DNA of 64,000 nucleotides from Solimonas sp040066175 (GCF_040066175.1 NZ_JBEAAM010000004.1:124001-188000), one strand, 5' to 3'; counted from the first letter of the stretch, positions 28,445-37,683 are shown. Numbers and translations are program-made. The notes: generated by a model not told the origin, from the sequence alone.

Positions 28445-29029
28445 ATGAAGAAGAACAACCAGCGTGCGGGTTCGGTCCCCGCCGGCGCCGACGCGGCGCC
28501 CAAGCGTCGCAAAGCCGGTGCGGAAGGCACCGGACTACCGCCCGACGCCAAGACCGGTTATGCCGCGCCCGACGCGCCGGCGCATGGCGAGTTTGCAAAC
28601 ACCCGCATCGCGCTGCTGTCCACGCGCTGGAATGTCGGCATCGTCGATGCCTTGCGTGCCGGCGCACGCGCCTGCCTTGAGGACTGGGGCGTGCCGGCGG
28701 CGAAGATCGTCGAGCATCGCGCGCCCGGCGCGTATGAAGTGCCATTGGCCGCGATGCTCTTGCTGCGCGACGGTGACTATGACGGCGTCGTCGCGCTCGG
28801 TGCAGTGATCCGCGGCGAGACCCCGCATTTCGATTATGTCGCCGGGGAGTGTGCGCGCGGCCTGATGCAGGTGCAGCTGAAGACGCGCAAAGCCGTCGGT
28901 TTCGGCGTGCTCACCGTGAATACGGTCGAGCAGGCGTGGGCGCGGGCCGGCGCGGGCCGCGGCAACAAGGGATACGAGGCTGCAGCGGCCGTGCTCGAAA
29001 TGATCCGTCTGTCGCGGAGCCTGAAGTGA
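28445..29029 (+). CDS. ribH: 6,7-dimethyl-8-ribityllumazine synthase
   Basis: Joins the RibB product to the RibD product to make lumazine for RibE. The 194-residue protein has the conserved core (STRWNVGIVD, GAYEVPLAAM, GAVIRGETPHFDYV with the catalytic His, GVLTVNT). About 45 N-terminal residues before the core are low-complexity, Lys/Ala/Pro-rich and absent from the usual 155-residue enzyme. The ATG follows the ribBX stop directly. The stop overlaps the nusB start. Confidence 0.95.
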   Translation: MKKNNQRAGSVPAGADAAPKRRKAGAEGTGLPPDAKTGYAAPDAPAHGEFANTRIALLSTRWNVGIVDALRAGARACLEDWGVPAAKIVEHRAPGAYEVPLAAMLLLRDGDYDGVVALGAVIRGETPHFDYVAGECARGLMQVQLKTRKAVGFGVLTVNTVEQAWARAGAGRGNKGYEAAAAVLEMIRLSRSLK

Positions 29030-29463
29030 CCGGCGAGAACCTGCAGCAGAGCCGCCGTGGCCTGGCACGCCGCCTGACGGTCCAGGCGCTCTACCAATGG
29101 CTGATCAACGAGAGCACGCCGGCAGCGCTGCTGCGCCAGTTCCGCGAGCAGGAAGAAGGCCTGGGGCGTGCCGATCCGGCCTATTTCGAAGAGCTGCTCA
29201 ATGGCGTCGTGACCTACGCGTCCGAACTGACGCTGGACGTCGTGCCGCATCTCGACCGTCCGTTGAACCAGCTCGATCCGGTCGAGCACGCGATCCTGCT
29301 GCTCGGGGCTTTCGAGCTGCGGCACAAGCCGGAAGTGCCGTGGAAGGTCGTCGTCAACGAGTCGGTGAATCTCGCCAAGATCTTCGGCGCCGAGGACGGC
29401 TACAAGTTCGTCAACGGCGTGCTCGACAAGCTCGCGCGCCAGCTGCGGCCGCACGAGACCTGA
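29026..29463 (+). CDS. nusB: Transcription antitermination factor NusB
   Basis: RNA-binding factor of the rRNA antitermination complex with NusE (S10). The 145-residue all-helical protein has RRLTVQALYQW near the start and the family's PWKVVVNESVNLAKIFG and KFVNGVLDKLA segments. The GTG start at 29026 overlaps the ribH stop (GTGA), the usual gene order ribH-nusB-thiL-pgpA. Confidence 0.94.
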   Translation: MTGENLQQSRRGLARRLTVQALYQWLINESTPAALLRQFREQEEGLGRADPAYFEELLNGVVTYASELTLDVVPHLDRPLNQLDPVEHAILLLGAFELRHKPEVPWKVVVNESVNLAKIFGAEDGYKFVNGVLDKLARQLRPHET

Positions 29464-29491
29464 AGTCCGACAATCGGCGGCGCGGCCTGGC

Positions 29492-30433
29492 GTGGACGAG
29501 TTTGCGCTGATTCGTCGCTATTTCGGCGAGCTGACTGCGGCACGGCGCGGCGTCGTGCGCGGTGTCGGCGACGACGCCGCGCTGCTCGCGCCGGCGGCTG
29601 GACGGCATCTGGTCGTGACCTGCGACACGCTCATCGCCGGTCGGCATTTCCCGTTGGACACGGCGCCGTATGACATCGGCTGGAAGTCGCTGGCGGTGAA
29701 TCTCTCGGACCTCGCGGCGATGGGGGCCGTGCCGCGCTGGTTCCTGCTGGCATTGAGCCTGCCATCGGCCGACGAATCGTGGCTCGCGCAGTTCTGCGAC
29801 GGCCTCAAGGTGCTGGCCGACCGTCACGGCATCGCACTCGTCGGTGGCGACACGACCCGCGGAGATCTCAGCATCACCATCACCGCGATGGGCGAGGTGC
29901 CCGTGGGACAGGCGCTGCCGCGCGACGGAGCGCGTGTCGGCGACGCGGTGTGCGTGACGGGCACCCTCGGCGATGCCGCGGCAGGTCTTGCGGCCCTCCA
30001 GGACGGTGTGCGCGACACGCCGCTGCTGTCCCGCTTGAACCGCCCCGAGCCGCGCGTCGCCGCCGGCCTCGCCCTGCACGGCCTCGCACACGCGGCGATC
30101 GACCTGTCCGACGGCCTGGCGGGCGATCTGCAGCACATCCTCGACGCCAGTGGCGTCGGCGCCGTCGTCCAGGTGGATGCGCTGCCGGTCTCCGGCGCGC
30201 TGCGCCGGCGATTCCCGGATCGCGAGTCGCGGCTGCCATTGCAGCTGTGCGGTGGTGACGACTACGAGCTGTGCCTGTGCGTTCCGCCCGATCGCCTCGC
30301 AGCCGCGCGGACCGTGCTCGACGTGCCGCTGACCGTGATCGGCGAGATCACGGCGGAGCGCGGCCTGCGTTTCGTCGATGGAGCCGGTATAACGGTGTCC
30401 GTGCAACGGACCGCCTATCGTCATTTTTCATGA
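29492..30433 (+). CDS. thiL: Thiamine-monophosphate kinase
   Basis: Phosphorylates thiamine monophosphate to thiamine pyrophosphate. The 313-residue PurM/AIR-synthase-fold protein has GVGDDAALL, the metal-binding Asp in VTCDTLIAGRHF, NLSDLAAMGA and LVGGDTTRG. The start is GTG at 29492 (MDEFALIRRYF), the family's canonical N-terminus. The stop overlaps the pgpA ATG. Confidence 0.95.
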   Translation: MDEFALIRRYFGELTAARRGVVRGVGDDAALLAPAAGRHLVVTCDTLIAGRHFPLDTAPYDIGWKSLAVNLSDLAAMGAVPRWFLLALSLPSADESWLAQFCDGLKVLADRHGIALVGGDTTRGDLSITITAMGEVPVGQALPRDGARVGDAVCVTGTLGDAAAGLAALQDGVRDTPLLSRLNRPEPRVAAGLALHGLAHAAIDLSDGLAGDLQHILDASGVGAVVQVDALPVSGALRRRFPDRESRLPLQLCGGDDYELCLCVPPDRLAAARTVLDVPLTVIGEITAERGLRFVDGAGITVSVQRTAYRHFS

Positions 30434-30954
30434 AAGCCAAGACTGCCATCACGCCGCGCCCGCCGCGTCAGCTGATCCTGACCACGCCGGAGCATCTGCT
30501 CGCCTTCGGCTTCGGCGCGGGTCTGTCGCCTTTCGCGCCAGGCACCGTCGGCACGCTGGTCGGAATCGTGCTGTTCCTTCCGCTGTCACGGCTCGATCCG
30601 GCGCTGTACGCGGTTGCGGTGGCGCTGCTGTTCGTCTTCGGCTGCTGGGTCTGCGGCGAGAGTGCGCGCCTGCTCGGCGTCCACGATTACGGCGGCATTG
30701 TCTTCGACGAGATCGTCGGCTATCTAATCGCCGCTGCGCCCCTCGTGCTGTTCCCGCAACTCCCGGCGGCAGGTTTCGGCGCCGCAATGATCCTGGCTTT
30801 CGTCTTGTTCCGGCTGTTCGACATCGTCAAGCCATGGCCGATCCGCGCACTCGACCGCAACGTGCACGGTGGCTTCGGCATCATGCTCGACGACGCGCTC
30901 GCAGGCGTCTTCGCGGCGCTGCCGCTCTGGGTCGTGCTGCGCTACGTCGGGTAA
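30430..30954 (+). CDS. pgpA: Phosphatidylglycerophosphatase A
   Basis: Dephosphorylates phosphatidylglycerol phosphate in membrane lipid synthesis. The 174-residue inner-membrane protein has the PgpA signature GLSPFAPGTVGTLVG, the acidic VFDEIVGYLIA, FRLFDIVKPWPI and GFGIMLDDALAG with its acidic pair, and about four membrane helices. The ATG at 30430 overlaps the thiL stop (ATGA). It ends the riboflavin/thiamine cluster, followed by a GC-rich hairpin at 31011-31027. Confidence 0.93.
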   Translation: MKAKTAITPRPPRQLILTTPEHLLAFGFGAGLSPFAPGTVGTLVGIVLFLPLSRLDPALYAVAVALLFVFGCWVCGESARLLGVHDYGGIVFDEIVGYLIAAAPLVLFPQLPAAGFGAAMILAFVLFRLFDIVKPWPIRALDRNVHGGFGIMLDDALAGVFAALPLWVVLRYVG

Positions 30955-31010
30955 TCCATCGTTTCCTTGAAAAGCGTCCTCGGCACGACCATTCTTGCGC
31001 GCTGAACGAG

Positions 31011-31027
31011 CCGCCGCTTCGCGGCGG
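31011..31027. terminator. GC-rich hairpin after pgpA
   Basis: A 7-bp stem (CCGCCGC / GCGGCGG) with a TTC loop about 57 bp after pgpA. No T-tract follows, so it is a weak terminator candidate, but it sits at the end of a long cluster. Confidence 0.4.
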
Positions 31028-31064
31028 ACGACAAGTCCCGTGACGGCCACTGGCAGGAGTGGAG

Positions 31065-32861
31065 ATGGCGCAAGGAATCCGCATCGGCTGTGCCTCGGCG
31101 TTCTGGGGTGACACCCACACAGCGGCCGCGCAGCTGGTCGAGCGCGGCGGGATCGACTACCTGGTATTCGACTATCTGGCCGAGATCACGCTGTCGATCC
31201 TCGCGGCCAAGCGCATGAAGAATCCCGAGGAGGGCTACGCGACCGACTTCGTCGAGCACGTCATGACGCCGCTGCTGCCCGCGCTCAAGGACCGGGGCAT
31301 CAAGGTGGTGGCCAACGCCGGCGGCGTGAACCCGCTGGCCTGCAAGAAGGCGCTGGAAGATGCCGCGGCCAGGGCCGGCATCTCACTCAAGGTCGCGGCC
31401 GTGCTCGGCGACGATCTGCTGCCGCGCAGGAAGGAGTTCGCCGACTGCGTCGAACTCGACAGCGGTGCGCAGCTGCCGGCGACACTGGTGTCGATGAATG
31501 CCTACCTGGGCGCATTTCCGATCGCGCGCGCGCTCGATGCCGGCGCCGAGGTCGTCATCACCGGGCGCTGTGTCGATTCTGCCGTCGTGGTCGGGCCGCT
31601 GATTCACGCGTTCGGCTGGCGTGCGGACGACTATGACCGTCTGGCCGCGGGCTCGGTCGCGGGACACATCATCGAGTGCGGCGCGCAATGCACGGGCGGC
31701 AATTTCACCGACTGGGAACTCGTGCAAGCCGGCTATGCCGACATGGGCTTCCCGATCGTCGAGGTGCAGGCCGACGGATCTTTCTTCGTCACCAAGCCGG
31801 AAGGCACCGGCGGCCTCGTGTCCGTGCACACGGTCCTGGAGCAGTTGCTCTACGAGATCGGCGATCCGCGCGCCTATCTGCTGCCGGACGTGGTGGTCGA
31901 TTTCACCCAGGTGCGGCTGGAACAGGCCGGCACGGACCGCGTGCAGGTCAGCGGCGCACGCGGACAGGCGCCGACGTCGAGCTACAAGGTCAGCGCGACG
32001 TATCCCGCAGGGCTGCGCTGCGCGGCGCTGTTCATGATCGGCGGCATCGACGCCGCGAAGAAGGGACGGGCGTCGGCGCAAGCCATCGTCGAAAAGGTGC
32101 GCCGCCAGCTGCTCGCCGCCAAGCTCGGCGATTTCAGCGGAGTCGATGTGCATTGCATCGGTGCCGAGGAGAGCTACGGTCCGCACGCGCGCCCCGGCGC
32201 CGCGGCGACGCGCGAAGTGGTCGTCAAGATCGCCGTGCAGCATCCGAATCCGAAGGCGCTCAAGCTGTTCGCGCGCGAGATCGCCCAGGCCGCGACCGGC
32301 ATGGCGCCAGGCTTCACCGGCTACTTCGGCTCCGGGCGCCCGGAGCCGCACATGATTCCCCGACTGTTCTCGACGCAGGTGCCCAAGTCACGGGTGCCGA
32401 TCGAGGTCGTCGTCGGCGATCGGCGTTTCGCCGTCGAGGTGCCGACGGCGGGCGGCTTCGTGCCGCCATCCGTGCAGCGGGAGGAAATCCCGTCGGTCGA
32501 TCGGAACGGGACGATCCCGGTGCCACTGATCCGGCTCGCGTTGGCGCGTTCGGGCGACAAGGGCGATCACGCCAACATCGGCGTGATCGCGCGCCGGCCG
32601 GAATATCTGCCGTACATCGAAGCGGCGCTGACCACCGAGGCCGTGCGGACCTACTTCGCGCACGTCTTGGCCGAGGGCGCCGAGGGGCGGGTGGAACGCT
32701 GGCGCCTGCCGGGCACGCACAGCCTCAACTTCCTGCTGCACCATGCCCTGGGCGGCGGGGGCGCCGCCTCCCTGCGGACGGATCCGCAGGGCAAGGCCTT
32801 CGCGCAGATGCTGCTGGACTTCGCGGTGCCCGTGCCGGCGGCGCTGGCCGCCGGCCTGTGA
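31065..32861 (+). CDS. AtuA-like acyclic terpene utilization family protein
   Basis: A protein of about 598 residues resembling AtuA (DUF1446 plus an AtuA-like C-terminal domain), found in Pseudomonas citronellol/geraniol degradation clusters and related branched-chain acyl-CoA pathways; its reaction is not established. N-terminal hallmarks are IRIGCASAFWGD, YLVFDYLAE and ANAGGVNP; a middle VITGRCVDSAVV; and the C-terminal domain begins near LIRLALARSGDKGDHANIGV. AGGAG five bases before the ATG at 31065 supports this start over the GTG at 31059. It stands alone here, 16 kb from the AtuC/E/F-like genes. Confidence 0.78.
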   Translation: MAQGIRIGCASAFWGDTHTAAAQLVERGGIDYLVFDYLAEITLSILAAKRMKNPEEGYATDFVEHVMTPLLPALKDRGIKVVANAGGVNPLACKKALEDAAARAGISLKVAAVLGDDLLPRRKEFADCVELDSGAQLPATLVSMNAYLGAFPIARALDAGAEVVITGRCVDSAVVVGPLIHAFGWRADDYDRLAAGSVAGHIIECGAQCTGGNFTDWELVQAGYADMGFPIVEVQADGSFFVTKPEGTGGLVSVHTVLEQLLYEIGDPRAYLLPDVVVDFTQVRLEQAGTDRVQVSGARGQAPTSSYKVSATYPAGLRCAALFMIGGIDAAKKGRASAQAIVEKVRRQLLAAKLGDFSGVDVHCIGAEESYGPHARPGAAATREVVVKIAVQHPNPKALKLFAREIAQAATGMAPGFTGYFGSGRPEPHMIPRLFSTQVPKSRVPIEVVVGDRRFAVEVPTAGGFVPPSVQREEIPSVDRNGTIPVPLIRLALARSGDKGDHANIGVIARRPEYLPYIEAALTTEAVRTYFAHVLAEGAEGRVERWRLPGTHSLNFLLHHALGGGGAASLRTDPQGKAFAQMLLDFAVPVPAALAAGL

Positions 32862-32864
32862 CGC

Positions 32865-33962
32865 TCAGGGCGCGGAACTGCCGCGGATCTGCAGCTCGAC
32901 GCGGCGGTTCCGGGTACGGCCTTCCTCGGTGTCGTTGCTGTCGATCGGCCGCGATTCACCGTAACCGACTGCGGTCAGCTGCGCGGGCGATACACCGCGC
33001 GAAACCAGATAGGCGCGCACGGCATCGGCGCGCTGCAGGCTGAGCTTCTTGTTGTAGGCGTCGCTGCCGCGGCTGTCGGTATGTCCGGCAATCTCGGCAC
33101 GTACCGAAGGCTGACTGGTCAGGAAGCGCACGGCCGGCTCCAGCACTGCCTTCGCGTTCTCGGTCAGCGCGGCCGAATTGAACTGGAAGGTCACGTTCTG
33201 CAGTTCGATGGTCTGCGGTTTGACGACACAGCCGAAGCCATCGACCTGCGCGCCGCGGATGGTATTCGGGCAGCGGTCGAAGGCATCCGCCACTCCGTCG
33301 CCATCTGAATCCAGCGGCGGCTGCGGCGGGGCCTCGACGATCTTCACCGTCTCGATGACCTGCGGCGGGGGCGGAGGGGGTTCACGGAACGAGCCGAGCA
33401 CGACTTCGAGTCCGAGACCCAGACGCACGTCGAGCTGGTCGTCCAGATAGCGGTCGTTGACCAGGCGCGCCTCGGCGCGATAGCGCAGCCAGCGCGTGTT
33501 CAGCTTGCCGACGATGCCGCCGCCCAGATTCAGGTAGGCACTGGTGTCGTCGAAATCCGCATCGTTCTTGATCTGGCCGCCGCCGAACAGCACGTAGGGC
33601 GTCGGCTTCTCGCGATCGCCGAAGTTGGCGACGAAATCCACGCCCCAGCCGGTCTGCGAGAAATTGTCGCCCGAACCGTCGCTTTCGAGCGCGCCCTGGA
33701 ACAGGTTGGCCTCGACCGACATCCAGTCGAGTACCGGCACGCCGAAGCCCAGTTGACCACCGTAGCCGATGTCCTTGGCGCCCCGGTCCTGGTCCGGGAA
33801 GACCAGTGCACCGAGGATATAGCCATACGCCGGGGCATCGGTCACGGTCCAGTCGAAGCGCTGCGCACTGACCGCCGGGCCCGCTGCGAATGCTGACACG
33901 GCGACAGCGATGGCAGTGCGGCGCAACGCGCCGACGTAGCGCTTGAACTTCACATCGAGCAT
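32865..33962 (-). CDS. OmpA family outer membrane protein, one TSP3 repeat
   Basis: A 365-residue protein with a signal peptide (cleavage near AVSA-QRF), an eight-strand-type beta-barrel domain (about 35-200), a proline run (PPPPPPQ), a single thrombospondin-type-3 motif (DSDGDGVADAFDRCP) and a C-terminal OmpA peptidoglycan-binding domain (AGHTDSRGSDAYN, GYGESRPIDSNDT, NRRVEL). It links outer membrane and cell wall. The start has GGGAG seven bases upstream. A larger relative with six repeats is at 52937. It converges with the AtuA-like gene, 3 bp apart. Confidence 0.88.
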   Translation of the reverse strand: MLDVKFKRYVGALRRTAIAVAVSAFAAGPAVSAQRFDWTVTDAPAYGYILGALVFPDQDRGAKDIGYGGQLGFGVPVLDWMSVEANLFQGALESDGSGDNFSQTGWGVDFVANFGDREKPTPYVLFGGGQIKNDADFDDTSAYLNLGGGIVGKLNTRWLRYRAEARLVNDRYLDDQLDVRLGLGLEVVLGSFREPPPPPPQVIETVKIVEAPPQPPLDSDGDGVADAFDRCPNTIRGAQVDGFGCVVKPQTIELQNVTFQFNSAALTENAKAVLEPAVRFLTSQPSVRAEIAGHTDSRGSDAYNKKLSLQRADAVRAYLVSRGVSPAQLTAVGYGESRPIDSNDTEEGRTRNRRVELQIRGSSAP

Positions 33963-34110
33963 GCGAATTCTCCCAATTGTGCTTTTCGGCGGTACAGCGG
34001 CCCGCTGCGGCGTGGCCCAGCGTCATCACTCTACACCACTGATCAGGCTCGTTGTCCATCGGCCGCGCTTGTCGCGGCGCGCGCACGCTGCGACGGCGCG
34101 CCATGTCGCA

Positions 34111-34116
34111 TAGAAT
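34111..34116 (+). promoter_or_regulatory. Candidate -10 element for the ETF-QO gene
   Basis: TAGAAT, about 70 bases before the ATG at 34181, in the 218-bp divergent region between the OmpA-family gene and ETF-QO. No clear -35 is seen. The rest of the region shows no other recognisable site. Confidence 0.3.
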
Positions 34117-34180
34117 ACGCGCCCCAATTCTCCAGACCCGGCCCGGGCGTCCGGCTCCAGGCCCGCCAGGAAGCAAACGC

Positions 34181-35842
34181 ATGTCCGTAGAACGCGATGT
34201 CATGGAATACGACGTGGTCGTCGTCGGTGCCGGTCCTGCCGGTCTGTCGGCGGCCTGCCGGCTCAAGCAGCTGGCGGCAGCGGCCGGCAAGGACATCAGT
34301 GTCTGCGTCGTCGAGAAGGGTTCCGAGGTCGGTGCCCACATCCTCTCCGGCGCGGTGTTCGAGCCGCGCGCGCTCGATGAGCTGTTCCCGGACTGGAAGG
34401 CCCAGGGTGCCCCGCTGAACGTGCCGGTCACCGGCGACGACATCTACTTCTTCCGCAGCGCCGACAAGGCGTTTCGCATGCCCGGCCTGTTCGTGCCCAA
34501 GACGATGCATAACGAGGGCAACTACATCATCTCGCTGGGCAACCTGTGCCGCTGGCTCGGCCAGCAGGCCGAAGCACTGGGCGTGGAGATCTATCCGGGT
34601 TTCGCCGCGCAGCACGCGATCGTCGAGGAGGGCGTCGTCAAGGGCATCACCGTCGGCGACATGGGCATCAACCGCGAAGGCGAGCACAAGCCCGACTTCG
34701 CGCCGGGCATGGAGCTGCGTGCCAAGTACACACTGTTCGCCGAGGGCTGCCGCGGCCACCTCGGCAAGCAGCTGATCGAGCGGTATCAGCTCGCCAGGGA
34801 TGCCGACCCGCAGCACTACGCGATCGGCATCAAGGAGATCTGGACCGTCCCGGCGGAGCAGCACCGGCCGGGCCTGGTCGTGCACGGCGCCGGCTGGCCG
34901 CTCGATCTGATGGGAACCGACGCGATGGGCGGCTCGTTCCTGTATCACTTCGAGAACAACCAGGTGCTGGTCGGACTGATCGTCGATCTGTCGTACACCA
35001 ACCCGTATCTGTCGCCGTTCGACGAGTTCCAGCGCTTCAAGCATCACCCGGTGATCGCCCAATATCTGAAGGGCGGCACGCGCACGGCCTACGGTGCGCG
35101 CGCGATCTGCAAGGGCGGCTTCAACTCGCTGCCGAAGATGGTGTTTCCCGGCGGCGCGCTGGTCGGCTGCGATCTGGGCACGATGAACTTCGCCAAGATC
35201 AAGGGCAGCCACACGGCGATGAAGTCCGGCATGATCGCGGCCGAGGCGGTCGCCGAGGCGCTGCTGGCCGGCGACGCGGGCGGCAAAGCGCTGGACAGCT
35301 ATCCGGCGAAGTTCAAGGCCAGCTGGCTCTATGACGAGCTGTACCGCTCGCGCAATTTCGGTCCCGCGCTGCACAAGTTCGGCGCGCTGATCGGTGGCGC
35401 GATCAATTACATCGAACAGAACTGGTTCGGCGGCAGGTTCCCGTGGACCTTCCACGACCTCAAGCCGGATCACGCCACGCTGCGGCCGGCGGCGCAGTCG
35501 CAGAAGATCGCGTACCCGAAGCCGGACGGCAAGCTGTCCTTCGACAAGCTGTCGTCGGTGTTCCTGTCGAGCACCAATCACGAGGAGGACCAGCCGGTCC
35601 ACCTGCAACTCAAGGATCCGAGCATCCCGATCGCGAAGAACCTGCCGATGTACGACGAACCGGCGCAGCGCTACTGTCCGGCCGGTGTGTACGAGGTGGT
35701 CGGCGAGGGCAGCGCCAAGCGCTTCCAGATCAATGCGCAGAACTGTGTGCACTGCAAGACCTGCGACATCAAGGATCCGGCGCAGAACATCAACTGGGTC
35801 GCGCCGGAAGGCGGCGGCGGCCCGAACTACGCGAACATGTGA
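34181..35842 (+). CDS. Electron transfer flavoprotein-ubiquinone oxidoreductase
   Basis: Passes electrons from reduced ETF to ubiquinone at the inner membrane, linking acyl-CoA dehydrogenases to respiration. The 553-residue protein has the N-terminal FAD site VVVVGAGPAGLSAA, the middle ETF-QO-specific GGSFLYHFE and CKGGFNSLPK segments, and a C-terminal ferredoxin-like [4Fe-4S] site whose cysteines lie in RYCPAGVYE and NCVHCKTCDIKDP. Start ATG 34181. The gene is followed by etfB and etfA with an intervening hairpin and repeat, so ETF and its acceptor are encoded together. Confidence 0.95.
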   Translation: MSVERDVMEYDVVVVGAGPAGLSAACRLKQLAAAAGKDISVCVVEKGSEVGAHILSGAVFEPRALDELFPDWKAQGAPLNVPVTGDDIYFFRSADKAFRMPGLFVPKTMHNEGNYIISLGNLCRWLGQQAEALGVEIYPGFAAQHAIVEEGVVKGITVGDMGINREGEHKPDFAPGMELRAKYTLFAEGCRGHLGKQLIERYQLARDADPQHYAIGIKEIWTVPAEQHRPGLVVHGAGWPLDLMGTDAMGGSFLYHFENNQVLVGLIVDLSYTNPYLSPFDEFQRFKHHPVIAQYLKGGTRTAYGARAICKGGFNSLPKMVFPGGALVGCDLGTMNFAKIKGSHTAMKSGMIAAEAVAEALLAGDAGGKALDSYPAKFKASWLYDELYRSRNFGPALHKFGALIGGAINYIEQNWFGGRFPWTFHDLKPDHATLRPAAQSQKIAYPKPDGKLSFDKLSSVFLSSTNHEEDQPVHLQLKDPSIPIAKNLPMYDEPAQRYCPAGVYEVVGEGSAKRFQINAQNCVHCKTCDIKDPAQNINWVAPEGGGGPNYANM

Positions 35843-35860
35843 CGCTCCACCAGGAGCGTC
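35841..35860. terminator. Hairpin overlapping the ETF-QO stop codon
   Basis: A perfect 8-bp stem (GACGCTCC / GGAGCGTC) with an ACCA loop begins inside the stop codon (TGA at 35840-35842) and directly adjoins the bipartite repeat. No T-tract; it may stabilise or punctuate the mRNA between this gene and etfB. Confidence 0.45.
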
Positions 35861-35936
35861 ATCTCCGCGCATGCGGGGATCCGGACCGGGAAGCTCGGGA
35901 GTGAACTGGATTCCCGCCTTCGCGGGAATCACGAAA
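35858..35936. repeat. Bipartite palindromic intergenic repeat, copy 1
   Basis: Two palindromic halves: GTCATCTCCGC..GCGGGGATCC and CTGGATTCCCGC..GCGGGAATC, about 80 bases in all. The second half folds as GATTCCCGC-CTTC-GCGGGAATC (35909-35930). The same design recurs at 41598-41684. It resembles the widespread dRS3/REP-like ATTCCCGC...GCGGGAAT elements of proteobacteria. It fills the gap between ETF-QO and etfB. Confidence 0.75.
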
Positions 35937-35969
35937 TGGTTTTAGGTAGCAGCAACAGGAACTGAAACG

Positions 35970-36716
35970 ATGAAAGCACTCGTCAGCGTCAAGCGTGTGG
36001 TGGACTACAACGTCCGCATCCAGGTGAAGTCGGACGGCAGCGGTGTCATCACCGACGGCGTCAAGCACTCGATGAATCCCTTCGACGAAATCGCGATGGA
36101 AGAGGCGGTGCGTCTCAAGGAGAAGGGCAAGATCACCGAGATCGTCGCGGTGACCATCGGCGGCGCGAAGAACGAGGAGACGCTGCGCACCGCGCTGGCC
36201 TTCGGCGCCGACCGCGCGATCCACATCAAGGACGAGGGCGAGGTGCAGCCGCTGACCGCCGCCAAGGCCCTGGCTGCAGCGATGAAGAAGGAAGGCGCGC
36301 AACTGTTCCTGTGCGGCAAGCAGGCGATCGACGACGACGCCAACCAGACCGGCCAGATGGTCGCCGCGCTGCTCGACATCGCGCAGGCGACGTTCGCATC
36401 CAAGGTCGAGGTCGAGGGCAACAAGGCAGTCGTCACCCGCGAAGTCGATGCCGGCCTGGAGACGCTGGAAGTCGATCTGCCGGCGGTGATCACCACCGAC
36501 CTGCGCCTCAACGAGCCGCGTTACCTCAAGCTGCCGGACATCATGAAGGCGAAGAAGAAGCCGATCGAGACGGTGAGCTTCGGCGACCTGGGCGTCGCGC
36601 CATCCGCCGGCGTCAAGACCACCAAGACGGTGCCGCCGCCGACCCGCTCGAAGGGCGTGATGGTCAAGACCGTCGATGAACTCGTCGCCGCCCTGAAGAA
36701 CAAGGGCCTGCTGTAA
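35970..36716 (+). CDS. etfB: Electron transfer flavoprotein, beta subunit
   Basis: The AMP-binding subunit of ETF, which accepts electrons from acyl-CoA dehydrogenases. The 248-residue protein begins MKALVSVKRVVDYN, has NPFDEIAMEEAVRLKE, GKQAIDDDANQTGQM and the ETF-beta signature region VDLPAVITTDLRLNEPRY. It is 15 bp ahead of etfA. Likely electron donors encoded in this window are the acyl-CoA dehydrogenase at 56319 and other beta-oxidation enzymes. Confidence 0.96.
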   Translation: MKALVSVKRVVDYNVRIQVKSDGSGVITDGVKHSMNPFDEIAMEEAVRLKEKGKITEIVAVTIGGAKNEETLRTALAFGADRAIHIKDEGEVQPLTAAKALAAAMKKEGAQLFLCGKQAIDDDANQTGQMVAALLDIAQATFASKVEVEGNKAVVTREVDAGLETLEVDLPAVITTDLRLNEPRYLKLPDIMKAKKKPIETVSFGDLGVAPSAGVKTTKTVPPPTRSKGVMVKTVDELVAALKNKGLL

Positions 36717-36731
36717 GGAAGGAATGACAAC

Positions 36732-37664
36732 ATGAGCAAGATTCTGATCGTTGCCGAGCACGCCGAAGGCAAGCTCAACGCCGGTATCGCCAAGACCGTC
36801 GCCGCCGCGAAGGGCGTCGGTGGCGAAATCCATGTCGCCGTGTTCGCGGCCGATGCGTCCGCGGTCGCCGCTCAGGCGGCCAAGCTCGACGGCGTCGCCA
36901 AGGTGCTGGCGGTCAACAACGCCGCCAACGCCAACCCGGTGGCCGCGGTGCTCGCGCCGCAGGTCGTCGAGGTGGCGAAGGGCTACTCGCATGTGTTCTT
37001 CCCGGGCACGACCTTCGGCAAGGACCTCGCGCCGCGTGTCGCCGCCAGGCTCGACGTGCAGCAGATCAGCGACGTGATGGCCACGCACGGCGCGACGAGC
37101 TTCGAGCGCCCGATCTATGCCGGCAACGCGATCACGACGGTCGAGGCCGCACCGGGCACGGTCGTCGCCACGGTGCGTCTGGCTTCGTTCCAGGCGGTGG
37201 GTGCGAGCGGCAATGCGCCGGTCGAGACGGTCAGCGTCCATGCCACACTCCCGACCCATACCCGCTACGTGAAGCTCGAGGCGCAGAAGTCGGAGCGTCC
37301 GGACCTGCAGTCGGCCGGCCGCGTGGTGTCCGGCGGCCGTGCGCTGGGCAGCTCGGAGAACTTCAAGATCATCTACGCGCTGGCCGACAAGATCGGTGCG
37401 GCCGTCGGCGCCTCGCGCGCGGCGGTCGATTCCGGCTACGTGCCCAACGACATGCAGGTCGGCCAGACCGGCAAGATCATCGCGCCGGAGCTGTACTTCG
37501 CGATCGGCATCTCGGGTGCGATCCAGCACCTGGCCGGCATCAAGGACGCGCGCACGATCGTGGCGATCAACAAGGATCCGGAGGCGCCGATCTTCGAAGT
37601 CGCCGACATCGGCCTCGTCGGCGATCTGTTCCAGGTCGTCCCGGAACTGACGCAGAAGCTCTGA
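36732..37664 (+). CDS. etfA: Electron transfer flavoprotein, alpha subunit
   Basis: The FAD-binding subunit of ETF. The 310-residue protein has the C-terminal FAD motif with SRAAVDSGYVPNDMQVGQTG, IAPELYFAIGISGAIQH and AINKDPEAPIFEVADIG, and the family's RVVSGGRALGS. GGAAGG precedes its ATG. The gene ends with PELTQKL, 20 bp before a strong hairpin, so ETF-QO, etfB and etfA form one unit. Confidence 0.96.
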   Translation: MSKILIVAEHAEGKLNAGIAKTVAAAKGVGGEIHVAVFAADASAVAAQAAKLDGVAKVLAVNNAANANPVAAVLAPQVVEVAKGYSHVFFPGTTFGKDLAPRVAARLDVQQISDVMATHGATSFERPIYAGNAITTVEAAPGTVVATVRLASFQAVGASGNAPVETVSVHATLPTHTRYVKLEAQKSERPDLQSAGRVVSGGRALGSSENFKIIYALADKIGAAVGASRAAVDSGYVPNDMQVGQTGKIIAPELYFAIGISGAIQHLAGIKDARTIVAINKDPEAPIFEVADIGLVGDLFQVVPELTQKL

Positions 37665-37683
37665 GTCGGGCGTTCGAGTGAGC

